A stretch of DNA of 64,000 bases from Mycobacterium triplex (GCF_000689255.1 NZ_HG964446.1:2946854-3010853), one strand, 5' to 3'; positions 49,656 through 60,550 are shown, counted from the first letter of the stretch. Notes: generated from the letters alone by a model not told the origin. Numbers and translations are program-made.

Positions 49656-51227
49656 TCAGCGCGTCGATTTGACGACCTGCGAGTAGTGGAATTGCCACCG
49701 TTCGACGATGTGGAAGCCGAGGTAACCGGGGAATCGATACGCCGGAGTCCGGCCGAACGCGCCCGGCGGCAACGACTGTCCCGACTGATGATCGGGGACC
49801 GACTTGTCGTAGTTGGTGATGGTCCACAGCGTGCTGCACTTGTTGATCTTGGCCGTCGTCAGCCACACCGCGACGTGGCCGTCCCACAACGAGCCGACCT
49901 TGGGCCCGTACACACCGCGCTCCACGTCGATCAGCGATCGAAACGCCGCCGGCCGGGTGGCCAGCAGCGCACGGACCGGGCCGGGACGCCACGGCACGGT
50001 GTTGTCCGCCAGCAGGCAGTCGCCGGGCGCGGCGCGTGAGCTGATCAGGTCGGCCACCTGGCTGTAGTCCCAGCCTTCCTTGGCGTACGGCCAGCGCTGG
50101 ACGAACAGATAGTCGGGCACCGCGGCGACCGCGAACAGCAGCACGACACCGACAACGGCCCACCGCCAGCGCGCCACGGTGATGATGCAGACGGCCAACA
50201 GGACGGCCATCGCGGGCGTGGTCAGGATCAGATAGCGCGGAAAGTACATCGGCTCGCCGAACGCCGAATAGAGCACGACGGCGGCGGTCGGCAGCACCAC
50301 CCACACGATGCAGATGATCAGCAGGCGGCGCGTATCGCCGGCCGGGCCGGGCGCGCCGAAGCGTCGGGCGAGGATCGCGGCCACCGTGATCACCGCGCTG
50401 AGCACCGCGAACGGAACGCTGTGGTCGAAGTACTGCCGCTGGGCGATGTCGAAGGCGTAGTGCCAGCTGATCGGGAACAGCCAGTTGACCTGAAATGCCT
50501 GACCGTGCGCGAACAAGATGAACGGCGTCATGACGCCCAGTGCGACGGCCGTGCCGACCGCCCACCGGACGACGGGGGACTTCCGGGATCCCTTGGGCGC
50601 CAACAGCGGCAGCATCACCGCGTAGACACCGACCAGCAGGACCAGGTTGAGGCTGAGCAGAATCGACACCATCAGCGCCACGGCGTAACCCACCCACAGC
50701 CGGAGCCGATTGCGCCGCACCGCGGTGACCAGCAGAACGGTCAGCCAGATCGCCGCCGCCACCGACATGGCATAGGGGCGAGCCTCGATACCCGCCCAGG
50801 TGGTGCGCGGCAGGATCGCGAACATCGTGCCCGCGCACAGCGCGGTGCCGCGTCCCGGGGTGAACTGCCTGGTGAACACGACGACGCCGGCGGCGGCCAC
50901 CCCGATCGCCAGCGCGCTGGGCACCCGTGACCAGAACTCGGTCGGTGGGAAGACGGCGAACCACCCGTGCATCACCAGGTAGTACAGGCCGTGCACGGCA
51001 TCGATGTGGCCCAGCAGCCGCCACAGTTCGGGCAACGTCCGGCTCGCCGCGGCCGAGATGGTGGCTCCCTCGTCGAACCACAGCGAAGGCCGACAGGCCC
51101 AGGCGCCGCTGATGACGGCAGCCAGAGCGGCGATCGCCCACGGGTCGAGCAACCTGCCCCGCGCGTGCTCGCGCCCGGACTCGACGGTGACACCCGTGGA
51201 GTGCTGCTCGAGGGCGGACGTAGCCAT
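49656..51227 (-). CDS. GT-C family mannosyltransferase (Rv1635c-like)
   Basis: 523 residues with about ten membrane segments and the GT-C catalytic loop PSLWFDEGAT after the first, where the acidic DE pair is essential in the family. It uses a polyprenyl-phosphate sugar donor on the outer face of the membrane. The M. tuberculosis counterpart Rv1635c takes part in mannose capping of lipoarabinomannan. ATG 51227 (MATSALEQ) was chosen; the longer frame upstream is not conserved-looking. TACAGT (51238-51243, minus) could be its -10. Confidence 0.85.
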   Translation of the reverse strand: MATSALEQHSTGVTVESGREHARGRLLDPWAIAALAAVISGAWACRPSLWFDEGATISAAASRTLPELWRLLGHIDAVHGLYYLVMHGWFAVFPPTEFWSRVPSALAIGVAAAGVVVFTRQFTPGRGTALCAGTMFAILPRTTWAGIEARPYAMSVAAAIWLTVLLVTAVRRNRLRLWVGYAVALMVSILLSLNLVLLVGVYAVMLPLLAPKGSRKSPVVRWAVGTAVALGVMTPFILFAHGQAFQVNWLFPISWHYAFDIAQRQYFDHSVPFAVLSAVITVAAILARRFGAPGPAGDTRRLLIICIVWVVLPTAAVVLYSAFGEPMYFPRYLILTTPAMAVLLAVCIITVARWRWAVVGVVLLFAVAAVPDYLFVQRWPYAKEGWDYSQVADLISSRAAPGDCLLADNTVPWRPGPVRALLATRPAAFRSLIDVERGVYGPKVGSLWDGHVAVWLTTAKINKCSTLWTITNYDKSVPDHQSGQSLPPGAFGRTPAYRFPGYLGFHIVERWQFHYSQVVKSTR

Positions 51228-51452
51228 GATGCCTGTCACTGTAAGGCGCACCCGATCGGCCTGGTCACCAGCGGTCCGGCCGACCCGCCGAAGGACGCCG
51301 GGCCGGGCTCGGCGGGGTCGCGTGCTGCGTCCGTGGTTCCTGGAAAACGCCGCCACGCAACGCCTTCCGGCCGGGGCGGGCGCATGCCATGGCCTCATTA
51401 TCACCGAATCGAGGCCGTTGCCGCAGCGTGGCGAGGCAAATGCAGGCTTGCG

Positions 51453-51471
51453 CCACACCGCTTCGGTGTGG
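51453..51471. other. short hairpin upstream of the universal stress gene
   Basis: CCACACCG-CTT-CGGTGTGG: perfect 8-nt arms, 75 nt before the ATG. It lies in the 319-nt divergent gap (51228-51546) that otherwise shows no gene. Could be an operator or RNA stem. Confidence 0.35.
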
Positions 51472-51546
51472 GTAATCTGACCCATCCAGATCGGACAACG
51501 CGCTACTGTCTTGTGGTTGGCCTGGCAAACGATACTGGGAGGGTAA

Positions 51547-51990
51547 ATGTCCGCTTATCGGACCGTGGTGGTTGGCACTGACGGCTCGGACTCATCGTTG
51601 CGTGCCGTCGAACGGGCGGCAACCATCGCCGGGCCGGACGCCAAGCTGATCGTCGCGTCTGCGTATCTGCCGCAGCACCAGGACGGCCGGGCCGCCGACG
51701 TGCTGAAGGAAGAAAGCTACAAGGTGGCGGGCACCGCCCCGATATACGCGATCTTGCAGGACGCCAAGGAGCGGGCACACAAGGCCGGTGCGAAGAACGT
51801 CGAGGAGCGCCCGATCGTCGGCGCCCCCGTTGATGCCCTGGTCAGCCTGGCCGAAGACGTCAAGGCCGACCTGCTGGTCGTCGGCAACGTCGGCCTGAGC
51901 ACGATCGCGGGCCGCTTGTTGGGCTCGGTCCCGGCCAACGTGTCACGTCGAGCCAAGGTCGACGTATTGATCGTGCACACCACGTCGTAG
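51547..51990 (+). CDS. universal stress protein, cAMP-binding type
   Basis: 147 residues of the UspA fold: VVVGTDGSDSS at the N-terminus and the nucleotide-site GNVGLSTIAGRLLGSVPANVSRRA near 115-137. The M. tuberculosis equivalent (Rv1636/TB15.3) is an abundant protein that binds cAMP in preference to ATP. GGGAGGG lies 3 nt before ATG 51547. An adenylate cyclase is encoded in the same window. Confidence 0.95.
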   Translation: MSAYRTVVVGTDGSDSSLRAVERAATIAGPDAKLIVASAYLPQHQDGRAADVLKEESYKVAGTAPIYAILQDAKERAHKAGAKNVEERPIVGAPVDALVSLAEDVKADLLVVGNVGLSTIAGRLLGSVPANVSRRAKVDVLIVHTTS

Positions 51991-52001
51991 CCGGGTTTTC
52001 G

Positions 52002-53417
52002 TTACTCCGCGGACCCTCGGGCCCACAGGGCCAGGGACCGCATCAGCACATCGCGCTCCAGCGCCAGGTCGGAGATCTGTTTGCGCAGGTCGTTGATCTC
52101 GTCGCGGAGGGTTTCGGCCATCGTGCCGTCGCCGGCGGGCGTGCGCTGACCGGTCGGCATCGCCGGGCCGGCCAAACCGTCGTGCGACCCCCCGGCACGT
52201 GCCACCTGCGGAATCACCGCGGGCGAGGCGCCGTATCGGGCGGGCACCCCGCCCTCGGGTGGCGAAGTCGCGCCGCGCTGGGACGCGGCGCCGGCCCGGG
52301 TGGCCGCAAATCCGCCGCCCGCCGCGCCGCCGCCACCGGCCGCCGCGGCCATCAGGCTGCCCGGCAGCAACGCGCCGGCGCCGGGCCCGAACCCGTCGAT
52401 CGCGGCTTCCGGCAGCCCGGCCAGGGCGGCTTCCGGCAATGCCCGCACCGTGCTGGCGAGCACCGGTGCCGCTCCGGCCCAGGCCGGCGGGACGGACAGC
52501 CCGCCCACCGGGAGGGCGCGGCCCGCGCTCGCCAGCACGGTGCCCGACATACCCAGGCCGGACGCGGCCGGCGTGGTGTCGCTGAGCAGGCCCGCCGCAG
52601 CACCTGCCGCGCCCAACGCGGGGGCGGCCGCACCGAGGATCGTGGGCGGCAGCACCGCATTGACCGGGCCGGTCAGCAACGGGCCGAGGATGAACACCAC
52701 CCCGCTGGCGACGTAGGTTGCGCTCGCGGTGACGTTGAACATGTCCGACAGGGTGGGATCGCCCGGCGCGCCGGCCAGCGTGTCCAGCACGTTGGGCACC
52801 GTCTGGAGCACCTGCGTCAGGGCTTTGGGGCTGGCCGTGGCCGACGTGCCGGCCTTGCTCACCGCGGCGTCCTGCGCGCCGGCACCGGACGGGTCGGTGG
52901 TCTGCGGTGGGTCGCTGAACGGCGTCAGCCGCGTCGCGGCAGCCGACCCGCTCGCGTAGGTGTACATGGTCGTCGCGTCCTGGGCCCACATCTCGCTGTA
53001 CTGCGCCTCGGCGGCCGAGATCGCCGGGGTGTTCTGGCCGAAGAGGTTGGTCGCGACCAACGCCAGCAGCAGCGTGCGGTTCTCGGCGATCACGGCCGGG
53101 GGCACGGTCGCGGCAAAAGCCGTCTCGTACGCCATCGCCGCCGCCCGCGCCTGCCTGGCGGCCATCTTGACCTGCTCGGCGGTGTTGTTCAGCCACGACG
53201 CGAAGACGATGGCCGCGGCCCGCATCGACATCGACGCCGGACCCAGCCACGCTTCCCGCGTCAGACCGGACACCACCGACCGGTACGCAGCGGCCGCCGA
53301 GGTCAGTTCCGCGCCCAACCCGTCCCAGGCCGCCGCCGCCGTCCACATCGGCACCGACCCCGCTCCCGCGTACATCCGGCCGGAGTTGACCTCCGGCGGT
53401 AACGCTGCATAATCCAT
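52002..53417 (-). CDS. PPE family protein, SVP subgroup, with coiled-coil tail
   Basis: 471 residues. PPE domain at 1-175 (MDYAALPPEVNSGRMYAG, AAWDGL, WLNNTAEQ), then an Ala/Gly-rich middle with the GxxSVPxxW motif (GGLSVPPAW at about 290) and a Gly-rich stretch, ending in a charged heptad-like tail (DEINDLRKQISDLALERD). PPE proteins are exported by type VII systems, normally with a PE partner; none is beside this gene. ATG 53417 begins the canonical PPE N-terminus. I know of no PPE at this point of the M. tuberculosis backbone. Confidence 0.92.
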   Translation of the reverse strand: MDYAALPPEVNSGRMYAGAGSVPMWTAAAAWDGLGAELTSAAAAYRSVVSGLTREAWLGPASMSMRAAAIVFASWLNNTAEQVKMAARQARAAAMAYETAFAATVPPAVIAENRTLLLALVATNLFGQNTPAISAAEAQYSEMWAQDATTMYTYASGSAAATRLTPFSDPPQTTDPSGAGAQDAAVSKAGTSATASPKALTQVLQTVPNVLDTLAGAPGDPTLSDMFNVTASATYVASGVVFILGPLLTGPVNAVLPPTILGAAAPALGAAGAAAGLLSDTTPAASGLGMSGTVLASAGRALPVGGLSVPPAWAGAAPVLASTVRALPEAALAGLPEAAIDGFGPGAGALLPGSLMAAAAGGGGAAGGGFAATRAGAASQRGATSPPEGGVPARYGASPAVIPQVARAGGSHDGLAGPAMPTGQRTPAGDGTMAETLRDEINDLRKQISDLALERDVLMRSLALWARGSAE

Positions 53418-53654
53418 TTCCGTTCGCCAATCAGTTAATTGGGCACGACTGCCTTCGCGGCTGGCGTGGGGTGGACATCGGGAAAACGAGTGGTGATCGG
53501 CTCGCATGCTACCGAGCAACGCCAGCGGGGGAGGGCGTTTCGGCGTTGCTCAACCGGGATTCTGCGACCCCGTGTGGCCGCGGTGGTCCCGCGCGCTCAA
53601 CGTCGGTGTCGCGAGGTCCGGATCGTGTTCTGCGGCAAGTCAATTGACCGGCGG

Positions 53655-54332
53655 CTACCAGCCTCGTTCGCGCCATTCGGTCAGATGCGGGCGTTCGGTG
53701 CCCAGCACCGTGTCGTCGCCGTGGCCGGGATAGATGACGGTGTCGTCGCCGTACACCTCGAACACCCGGCTGGTGACGTCGTTGAGCAACTGGGTGAAGT
53801 CACCCTCCTGCCACGTCTTGCCAACGCCGCCGGGGAACAGGCAGTCGCCGGTGAACAACTGCGTGACGCCGCCGGTGGCCGGACCGTCGAGGGCCAGCGC
53901 GACCGAGCCCGGGGTGTGCCCGCGCAAGTGGATGACGTCGAACGTCAACTTGCCGATCTGCACCTTGTCGCCGTTGGCCAGCAATCGATCCGGTTTGACG
54001 GGCAGCGGTTCGGCGTCGATCTCGTGGCAGGCGGTGGGTGCACCGGTGGCGGCGGCCACCGCCTCCAGCGCCTGCCAGTGGTCGAAGTGCTGATGGCTGG
54101 TCACGATCAGCGCCACGTTCGGGGCGTACCGTTGGACCAGGTCGAGAAGGACGTCAGCGTCGTTGGCGGCGTCTATCAGAAGTGTCTCCCCGGTCTGTGA
54201 ACAGGTCACCAAGTAGGCGTTGTTATCCATCGGACCGACCGACGCCTTCACGATCGTGGCCCCGGGCAGGGTGCGACGGGCGGCGTTACCGGGGTCGACG
54301 TGTCCGGTGTAGTTGTCGTCCACGACAGTCAT
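53655..54332 (-). CDS. metallo-beta-lactamase-fold hydrolase (glyoxalase II-like)
   Basis: 225 residues. Metal ligands: HQHFDH (family HxHxDH), RGHTPGS, TGDCLF and YPGHG. This arrangement is typical of hydroxyacylglutathione hydrolase-like and related thioester hydrolases; the substrate in mycobacteria, which lack glutathione, would be a different thiol (inference). ATG 54332 has GAGGAG 6 nt upstream. Divergent from uvrA. Corresponds to Rv1637c. Confidence 0.9.
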   Translation of the reverse strand: MTVVDDNYTGHVDPGNAARRTLPGATIVKASVGPMDNNAYLVTCSQTGETLLIDAANDADVLLDLVQRYAPNVALIVTSHQHFDHWQALEAVAAATGAPTACHEIDAEPLPVKPDRLLANGDKVQIGKLTFDVIHLRGHTPGSVALALDGPATGGVTQLFTGDCLFPGGVGKTWQEGDFTQLLNDVTSRVFEVYGDDTVIYPGHGDDTVLGTERPHLTEWRERGW

Positions 54333-54501
54333 GCGCGACTCCTCAGTCCCGGCGGGCGCCGGAAGCATCGTCGCCGGCGCGAGTCCACGTTACTGCTCCC
54401 CGGGCTGGCGTGGGTGTCTTGTCGGTGGGGGCACCTAGCATGGAATGCGCCGTGCGCAGTAACCGCCGTTGGGCAAGCGAGAGTTTTATGAGAGAGGCAG
54501 C

Positions 54502-57417
54502 GTGGCTGACCGCCTAATCGTCAAAGGTGCCCGTGAACACAACCTGCGCGGCGTCGACCTCGACCTGCCGCGCGACTCGTTGATCGTCTTCACCGGGTTG
54601 TCCGGCTCGGGCAAGTCGTCCCTGGCTTTCGACACCATCTTCGCCGAGGGCCAGCGCCGCTACGTGGAGTCGCTGTCGGCCTACGCGCGTCAATTCCTGG
54701 GGCAGATGGACAAGCCGGACGTCGATTTCATCGAGGGCCTGTCGCCGGCGGTGTCCATCGACCAGAAGTCGACGAACCGCAACCCCCGATCGACGGTCGG
54801 CACGATCACCGAGGTGTACGACTACCTGCGGTTGCTGTACGCGCGCGCCGGCACGCCGCACTGCCCGGTCTGCGGGCAGAGGATCGCCCGCCAGACCCCG
54901 CAGCAAATCGTCGATCAGGTGCTGGCGATGCAGGAGGGCACCCGATTCCTGGTCCTGGCCCCCGTGGTCCGTACCCGCAAGGGCGAGTTTGCCGACCTGT
55001 TCGACAAGCTCAACGCGCAGGGCTACAGCCGGGTGCGCGTCGACGGCGTGGTGCACCCGCTGGCCGACCCGCCGAAGCTGAAAAAGCAGGAGAAGCACGA
55101 CATCGAGGTGGTGGTGGACCGCCTCACCGTCAAGACCGCCGCCAAGCAGCGGCTCACCGACTCGGTGGAGACCGCGCTGAACCTGGCCGACGGCATCGTG
55201 GTGCTGGAGTTTCCCGACGATCACGACGAGCACGGTCATCCGCGCGAGCAGCGCTTCTCCGAGAAGCTGGCCTGCCCCAACGGGCACCCGCTGGCCGTCG
55301 ACGACCTGGAACCGCGCTCGTTCTCGTTCAACTCGCCCTACGGTGCCTGCCCCGAATGCGTCGGGTTGGGCATCCGCAAAGAGGTGGACCCTGATCTGGT
55401 GGTGCCCGACCCGGAGCGCACCCTGGCCGAGGGCGCGGTGGCGCCGTGGTCGGCGGGGCACACCGCGGAGTACTTCACCCGGATGATGGCCGGCCTCGGC
55501 GAGGAGCTGGGATTCGACGTCGACACGCCCTGGCGCAAGCTTCCGGCCAAGGCCCGCAAGGCGATCCTCGAGGGCTCCGACCATCAGGTGCATGTGCGGT
55601 ACCGCAACCGGTACGGCCGAACCCGTTCGTACTACGCCGATTTCGAAGGCGTGCTGGCGTTCCTGCAGCGCAAGATGGAGCAGACCGAGTCCGAGCAGAT
55701 GAAGGAGCGCTACGAGGGCTTCATGCGCGACGTGCCCTGCCCGGTGTGTGCGGGCACCCGGCTCAAGCCCGAGATTCTGGCGGTGTCGCTGGCCGCGGGG
55801 GACCGTGGCTCCAAGTCCATCGCCGAGGTCTGCGACCTGTCCATCTCGGACTGTGCCGACTTCCTCAACGCGCTCACCCTCGGCGTGCGCGAGCAGGCGA
55901 TCGCGGGCCAGGTGCTCAAGGAAATCCAGTCGCGGCTGGGCTTTTTGCTCGATGTCGGCCTGGAATACCTGTCGCTGTCCCGGGCCGCCGCCACGCTGTC
56001 CGGCGGTGAGGCCCAACGCATTCGGCTGGCCACCCAGATCGGCTCCGGCCTGGTCGGCGTGCTCTACGTGCTCGACGAACCGTCCATCGGGCTGCACCAG
56101 CGCGACAACCGTCGCCTCATCGAAACCCTCACGCGGCTAAGGGCTTTGGGGAACACGTTGATCGTCGTCGAGCACGACGAGGACACCATCGCGCACGCCG
56201 ACTGGGTCGTCGACATCGGGCCCGGCGCCGGCGAGCACGGCGGCCAGATCGTGCACAGCGGCACCTATCAGGAGCTGCTGGCCAACCAGGACTCGATCAC
56301 CGGTGCCTACCTGTCGGGCCGGGAAAGCATTGTCACGCCGGCGATTCGACGTCCCGTCGACCGCAAGCGTCAACTCACCGTCGTCGGGGCCCGCGAGCAC
56401 AACCTGCGCGACATCGACGTGTCGTTTCCGCTCGGCGTGCTGACGTCGGTGACCGGCGTGTCCGGATCCGGCAAGTCGACGTTGGTCAACGACATCCTGG
56501 CGGCCGTACTGGCCAACCGGCTCAACGGCGCTCGGCAGGTCCCGGGACGGCACACCCGGGTCACCGGGCTGGACCACCTGGACAAGCTGGTGCGGGTGGA
56601 CCAGTCGCCGATCGGGCGCACACCGCGCTCCAACCCGGCCACCTATACCGGGGTGTTCGACAAGATCCGCACCTTGTTCGCCGCGACCACCGAGGCGAAA
56701 GTCCGTGGCTACCAACCGGGTCGCTTCTCGTTCAACGTCAAGGGCGGTCGCTGCGAGGCATGCACCGGCGACGGCACGATCAAGATCGAGATGAACTTTT
56801 TGCCCGACGTGTATGTGCCGTGCGAGGTGTGCCAGGGCGCCCGATACAACCGGGAAACCCTCGAGGTCCACTACAAGGGCAAGACCATCTCCGAAGTGCT
56901 GGACATGTCGATCGAGGAAGCGTGCGAGTTCTTCGAGCCGATCAGCGGCATCCACCGCTACCTGCGCACCCTGGTCGACGTCGGCCTCGGCTACGTGCGG
57001 CTGGGCCAGCCCGCGCCCACCCTGTCCGGCGGTGAGGCGCAGCGGGTCAAGCTGGCCTCCGAACTTCAGAAGCGGTCGACCGGGCGCACCATCTACATCC
57101 TCGACGAGCCCACCACCGGACTGCATTTCGACGACATCCGCAAGCTGCTCAATGTGATCAACGGCCTTGTGGACAAGGGCAATACGGTCATCGTGATCGA
57201 GCACAACCTGGACGTGATCAAGACGGCGGACTGGATCGTGGACATGGGCCCGGAGGGCGGCGCCGAAGGCGGAACCGTTGTCGCCCAAGGCACTCCGGAG
57301 GATGTCGCCGCGGTGCCGGAAAGCTACACCGGGAAGTTCCTCGCCGAGGTCGTCGGGCGCACTACCGTCTCGGCGGCCAAACCGCGGCCCAGCCGGCGGC
57401 GCAAAGTCAGCGCCTAG
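54502..57417 (+). CDS. uvrA: excinuclease ABC subunit A
   Basis: 971-residue damage-recognition ATPase. Two ABC modules: Walker [10 protein letters not shown] (about 29-37) and GVSGSGKST (about 650), signatures [12 protein letters not shown] and [12 protein letters not shown], Walker B VLDEPSIG and ILDEPTTG. Zinc-binding CPVCG, CPEC/CPNG and CEACTGDG clusters are present. GTG 54502 follows AGAGAGG by 4 nt. TAGCAT (54436-54441) is a possible -10. No LexA box was recognised in the 169-nt upstream gap. Confidence 0.97.
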   Translation: MADRLIVKGAREHNLRGVDLDLPRDSLIVFTGLSGSGKSSLAFDTIFAEGQRRYVESLSAYARQFLGQMDKPDVDFIEGLSPAVSIDQKSTNRNPRSTVGTITEVYDYLRLLYARAGTPHCPVCGQRIARQTPQQIVDQVLAMQEGTRFLVLAPVVRTRKGEFADLFDKLNAQGYSRVRVDGVVHPLADPPKLKKQEKHDIEVVVDRLTVKTAAKQRLTDSVETALNLADGIVVLEFPDDHDEHGHPREQRFSEKLACPNGHPLAVDDLEPRSFSFNSPYGACPECVGLGIRKEVDPDLVVPDPERTLAEGAVAPWSAGHTAEYFTRMMAGLGEELGFDVDTPWRKLPAKARKAILEGSDHQVHVRYRNRYGRTRSYYADFEGVLAFLQRKMEQTESEQMKERYEGFMRDVPCPVCAGTRLKPEILAVSLAAGDRGSKSIAEVCDLSISDCADFLNALTLGVREQAIAGQVLKEIQSRLGFLLDVGLEYLSLSRAAATLSGGEAQRIRLATQIGSGLVGVLYVLDEPSIGLHQRDNRRLIETLTRLRALGNTLIVVEHDEDTIAHADWVVDIGPGAGEHGGQIVHSGTYQELLANQDSITGAYLSGRESIVTPAIRRPVDRKRQLTVVGAREHNLRDIDVSFPLGVLTSVTGVSGSGKSTLVNDILAAVLANRLNGARQVPGRHTRVTGLDHLDKLVRVDQSPIGRTPRSNPATYTGVFDKIRTLFAATTEAKVRGYQPGRFSFNVKGGRCEACTGDGTIKIEMNFLPDVYVPCEVCQGARYNRETLEVHYKGKTISEVLDMSIEEACEFFEPISGIHRYLRTLVDVGLGYVRLGQPAPTLSGGEAQRVKLASELQKRSTGRTIYILDEPTTGLHFDDIRKLLNVINGLVDKGNTVIVIEHNLDVIKTADWIVDMGPEGGAEGGTVVAQGTPEDVAAVPESYTGKFLAEVVGRTTVSAAKPRPSRRRKVSA

Positions 57418-57431
57418 AGATACCCGCGCGG

Positions 57432-58304
57432 CTACGTGGCAGCCTCGCTACGCAGCCGCACCAAACGCGTGGTGCTGCTCTCATCGAGTTCTACGACGTC
57501 GGACCGAGACCGCAGGAAATCACTGAATGATTTGAAGCCCAAGGACTTCTCGCTGAACGACGGGTCCATCCGCTTCATCTGGGCCTTGACGGCCGAGTTG
57601 TGCAGCCACTCGGCGTCGTCTTTCTCCTGACCGATGCGCAGCGCGCGCTCGAGCAACCCGGTAGCAACAGCCTGAGCATCGTCCGGTGCGTCCTCGGCCT
57701 CAGAGGTGGTGCTCTGCCGGCGGGCGCGTTTCTTCGGTTCGGCGGATTGCACCGCGGCAGTGGGTATCCCGGGCAACGCATCGTAGGTAACGAACTCGTC
57801 GCAGGCAGCGGCCAGCGATCGGCTGCTGGCACCGGCCACACCGATGCCTACGACGTAGCGACCGAGTCGCTTGCACCGCTGAGCCAACGCGATGTAATCG
57901 GAATCGCCGCCGACGATCACCACGTGGGTCAGATCGGGCAACCGGAACATATCCTCGACCGCGTCGACCGCTAACCGGATGTCGGCGCCGTTCTTGCCAT
58001 AGGCAGCGGCCGGGAATAGTTGAACGAGATCGACCGCTCGTCCCACCAGCTGGCCGTGGTAGGCGGCATTGACATCGGCAGACCAGTCCGCGTAGGCGCG
58101 GGTGAGCACGAGCGTGCCGAACGACGACGCGAAGTCGATGATCGCGCCGACGTCGACGATCGCCGACTGCAGTCGATCCACCTCGAGCCCCTTGGCCTTG
58201 TCCTTCTGGAAGGAGTTGCGTCCGTGTACCTGGTCGTAACGGGAGATCACGATGTTGTCGAAGTCGAGGTAGACCGCGACACGGGTGGCGGCGGAGTCGG
58301 TCAT
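57432..58304 (-). CDS. NYN-domain nuclease with C-terminal LOTUS/OST-HTH domain
   Basis: 290 residues. NYN (PIN-like) ribonuclease domain at about 8-175 with the acidic site VYLDFDN (D14, D16), GADIRLAVD (D108, D114) and GGDSDY (D134, D136). A basic linker with RRQSTTSE leads to a winged-helix-like OST-HTH/LOTUS domain (about 215-285; SEKSLGFKSFSDFLRS), which binds RNA in other proteins. An RNase or RNA-binding regulator role is inferred. Convergent with uvrA, 14 nt apart. Confidence 0.85.
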   Translation of the reverse strand: MTDSAATRVAVYLDFDNIVISRYDQVHGRNSFQKDKAKGLEVDRLQSAIVDVGAIIDFASSFGTLVLTRAYADWSADVNAAYHGQLVGRAVDLVQLFPAAAYGKNGADIRLAVDAVEDMFRLPDLTHVVIVGGDSDYIALAQRCKRLGRYVVGIGVAGASSRSLAAACDEFVTYDALPGIPTAAVQSAEPKKRARRQSTTSEAEDAPDDAQAVATGLLERALRIGQEKDDAEWLHNSAVKAQMKRMDPSFSEKSLGFKSFSDFLRSRSDVVELDESSTTRLVRLRSEAAT

Positions 58305-58750
58305 CTTGCGTTCACCCCTGCACTACCGGGTGCAGCGTTTTCCAGAGCAGCCATCCGGTCATGGTGCGCCACCGAATCCAACCCATCAAGCCCGACTCGT
58401 GTAGCGTGTTGGTTGTTCAGACTTTCGACCAAAGCCCACGGTGGTTTTGGTTCTCGGGACCCGTCTCTTCGTCGCCGGCCCGCAACCGGCGCTTGTTGGG
58501 CCCGCGGTCGGCGACAGCCGTCACTATTGCTAAGGAGCCCAGAGTTACTCGGCGCGGCTGCCCGCCTCCGCCAGCCGCAGCTCCGGTTGCGACAAACTTC
58601 TTCACCAGGGCTACGAATAGCGTTGGTGTGCAAATTAATTGGGTGCAGACAGATACCCAGCCAAGTAACGCAGTGAAACCGTCGAGGCGCCGGTCCGGGT
58701 TGGCGACACGCGCCCGCCCGCGCGGCCCCCTACGAACGTAAGGACAAACC

Positions 58751-60091
58751 ATGGCGATCAGTGACATTGCCGCCTTCGCTCACCTCACCGATGCCGACAT
58801 CGAGGCCCTGGGCGTTGAGCTGGACTCTGTCCGGGTGGATGTCGAGGAATCCCTTGGCGAGCGCGACGCGCGTTACATCCGTCGCACCATCGTCGCACAA
58901 CGTGTATTGGAGGCCGTCGGGCGGCTGATGCTGGCCGGTAGTTCGAAACGCCCGGTGTGGTGGGCGGGAACGGTGACCCTCGCGCTGGCCAAGATCATCG
59001 AGAACATGGAGATTGCCCACAATGTCATGCACGGCCAGTGGAACTGGATGAACGACCCCGAGATCCACTCCTCGACGTGGGAGTGGGACATGACTGGAGC
59101 GTCAAAGCACTGGCGGTCGACCCACAACCATCAGCACCACAAATACACCAACATCGTCGGAATGGACAACGACATCGGCTACGCGATCCTCCGAGTTACC
59201 CGTGACCAGCCCTGGAAGCCATACAACGTCGGCAACCTGCTGTTCAACACCATCCTGGCGTTCGGATTCGAGTGGGGAATCGGCTTCCAGCCCATCGAAC
59301 TCGGCAAGGCCCTCAAGGCCGGCCCGGACCGTGAAACCACCGTGCGGCAGATGCTCGAGCTGGCGGTCAAGGCGGGCCGACAGGTGCTCAAGGACTACGT
59401 CGCGTTCCCGGCGCTGACCTCGCTGTCGCCCGGGGCGACCTACAAGTCCACGTTGAAGGCCAATGCCGTGGCCAACGTGATCCGCAATGTGTGGGCCGAC
59501 GCGGTGATCTTCTGCGGCCACTTCCCCGATGGTGCAGAGAAATTCACCAAGACCGACATGATCGCCGAGTCGAAGGGTCAGTGGTACCTGCGCCAGATGC
59601 TGGGCAGTGCCAACTTCGAAGCCGGACCGGCGCTGCGGTTCATGAGTGGCAACCTGTGCCACCAGATCGAGCACCACCTGTACCCGGACCTGCCGAGCAA
59701 CCGGCTGCACGAGATTTCGGTGCGGGTGCGTGAGGTCTGCGACAAGTACGACTTGCCTTACACCACAGGGTCTTTCCTGGTGCAGTACGGCAAGACGTGG
59801 CGCACCATCGCCAAACTGTCACTGCCAGACCGCTACTTGCGCGATACCGCTGACGACGCAGCGGAGACCCGCAGCGAGCGAATGTTCGCCGAACTGGCGC
59901 CCGGTTACGGCGGGACCGATCCGGCAACAGGCCGGCATCGTGGCCTCAAGACAGCGATCGCGGCGGTCCGACGATGGCGCCGGGGTGCTGTGCTGCCCAA
60001 ACCTATGGGGCAGACGGCTGCCCTATCGCGCCCATCACCAAAATGGGACGATATCCAGTCCGCCCCAGAGGTTTTCGTGCTGAAACGCTAG
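58751..60091 (+). CDS. membrane fatty-acid desaturase (DesA3-like)
   Basis: 446 residues. The three histidine boxes of di-iron acyl desaturases are present: HNVMH at about 90, HNHQHH at about 119 and HQIEHH near 304. Hydrophobic helices around 65-85 and 165-190. Probably a stearoyl-CoA delta-9 desaturase making oleate for membrane lipids. AAGGA lies 7 nt before ATG 58751. The 446-nt gap upstream (58305-58750) has no convincing gene; TTGCGA and TACGAA at 58587-58617 may be a weak promoter (19-nt spacing). Confidence 0.92.
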   Translation: MAISDIAAFAHLTDADIEALGVELDSVRVDVEESLGERDARYIRRTIVAQRVLEAVGRLMLAGSSKRPVWWAGTVTLALAKIIENMEIAHNVMHGQWNWMNDPEIHSSTWEWDMTGASKHWRSTHNHQHHKYTNIVGMDNDIGYAILRVTRDQPWKPYNVGNLLFNTILAFGFEWGIGFQPIELGKALKAGPDRETTVRQMLELAVKAGRQVLKDYVAFPALTSLSPGATYKSTLKANAVANVIRNVWADAVIFCGHFPDGAEKFTKTDMIAESKGQWYLRQMLGSANFEAGPALRFMSGNLCHQIEHHLYPDLPSNRLHEISVRVREVCDKYDLPYTTGSFLVQYGKTWRTIAKLSLPDRYLRDTADDAAETRSERMFAELAPGYGGTDPATGRHRGLKTAIAAVRRWRRGAVLPKPMGQTAALSRPSPKWDDIQSAPEVFVLKR

Positions 60092-60291
60092 ATGAGAGTT
60101 ACTTGCACGGCCTGCGGACCTTTGGGCCCCTGGTTGATCTCGAACTGGACTCGTTGATTCTCTTCAAGGGAACGAAAACCGCTACCTTGGATCTCGGAGT
60201 GGTGGACGAACACATCCTTTGCGTCGCCGTCGGGAGCGATAAAGCCAAAGCCCTTGTCGTTGTTGAACCATTTCACGGTTCCCTGTGTCAT
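60088..60291 (-). CDS. cold-shock protein CspA family
   Basis: 67-residue cold-shock domain with RNP1 KGFGFI and RNP2 VFVHHSEI; a single-stranded RNA/DNA binding chaperone. GAGAGTG precedes the ATG. Its stop overlaps the desaturase stop: both use the same CTAG. The 259-nt region upstream (60292-60550) has no gene and may hold its promoter and leader. Confidence 0.95.
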   Translation of the reverse strand: MTQGTVKWFNNDKGFGFIAPDGDAKDVFVHHSEIQGSGFRSLEENQRVQFEINQGPKGPQAVQVTLI

Positions 60292-60550
60292 TGTTGTTTC
60301 ACTCTCTTCTCAACTAGCTGCAATTCGGTTGCGGCTAAGATTTTGACCCAACCCCGATGTGCACAATGGACAACGCCGCAGGTCAACGGCGTGAGGTCGG
60401 ATGACTTATCGAGGGCCTCCGCGATTAGGCTGAATCGGAGAGTTGTCGGACATCGCCGCCCTTCGATGGGGGCCTGGATGGTCCCGGTTTTTCGAGTGTA
60501 CGCCCTCGTTGCGGTATTGAAGTCGCGGCTTGGGTGCCGCATCGAGCGCC

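Noticed and set aside
54333..54501. LexA (SOS) box upstream of uvrA
   Set aside because: No TCGAAC-N4-GTTCGA-like site found by eye in the gap; likewise none before uvrB.
58361..58741. Plus- and minus-strand ORFs in the gap before the desaturase
   Set aside because: Both are low-complexity Pro/Arg-rich reads of GC-rich DNA with no good start context; nothing supports translation.
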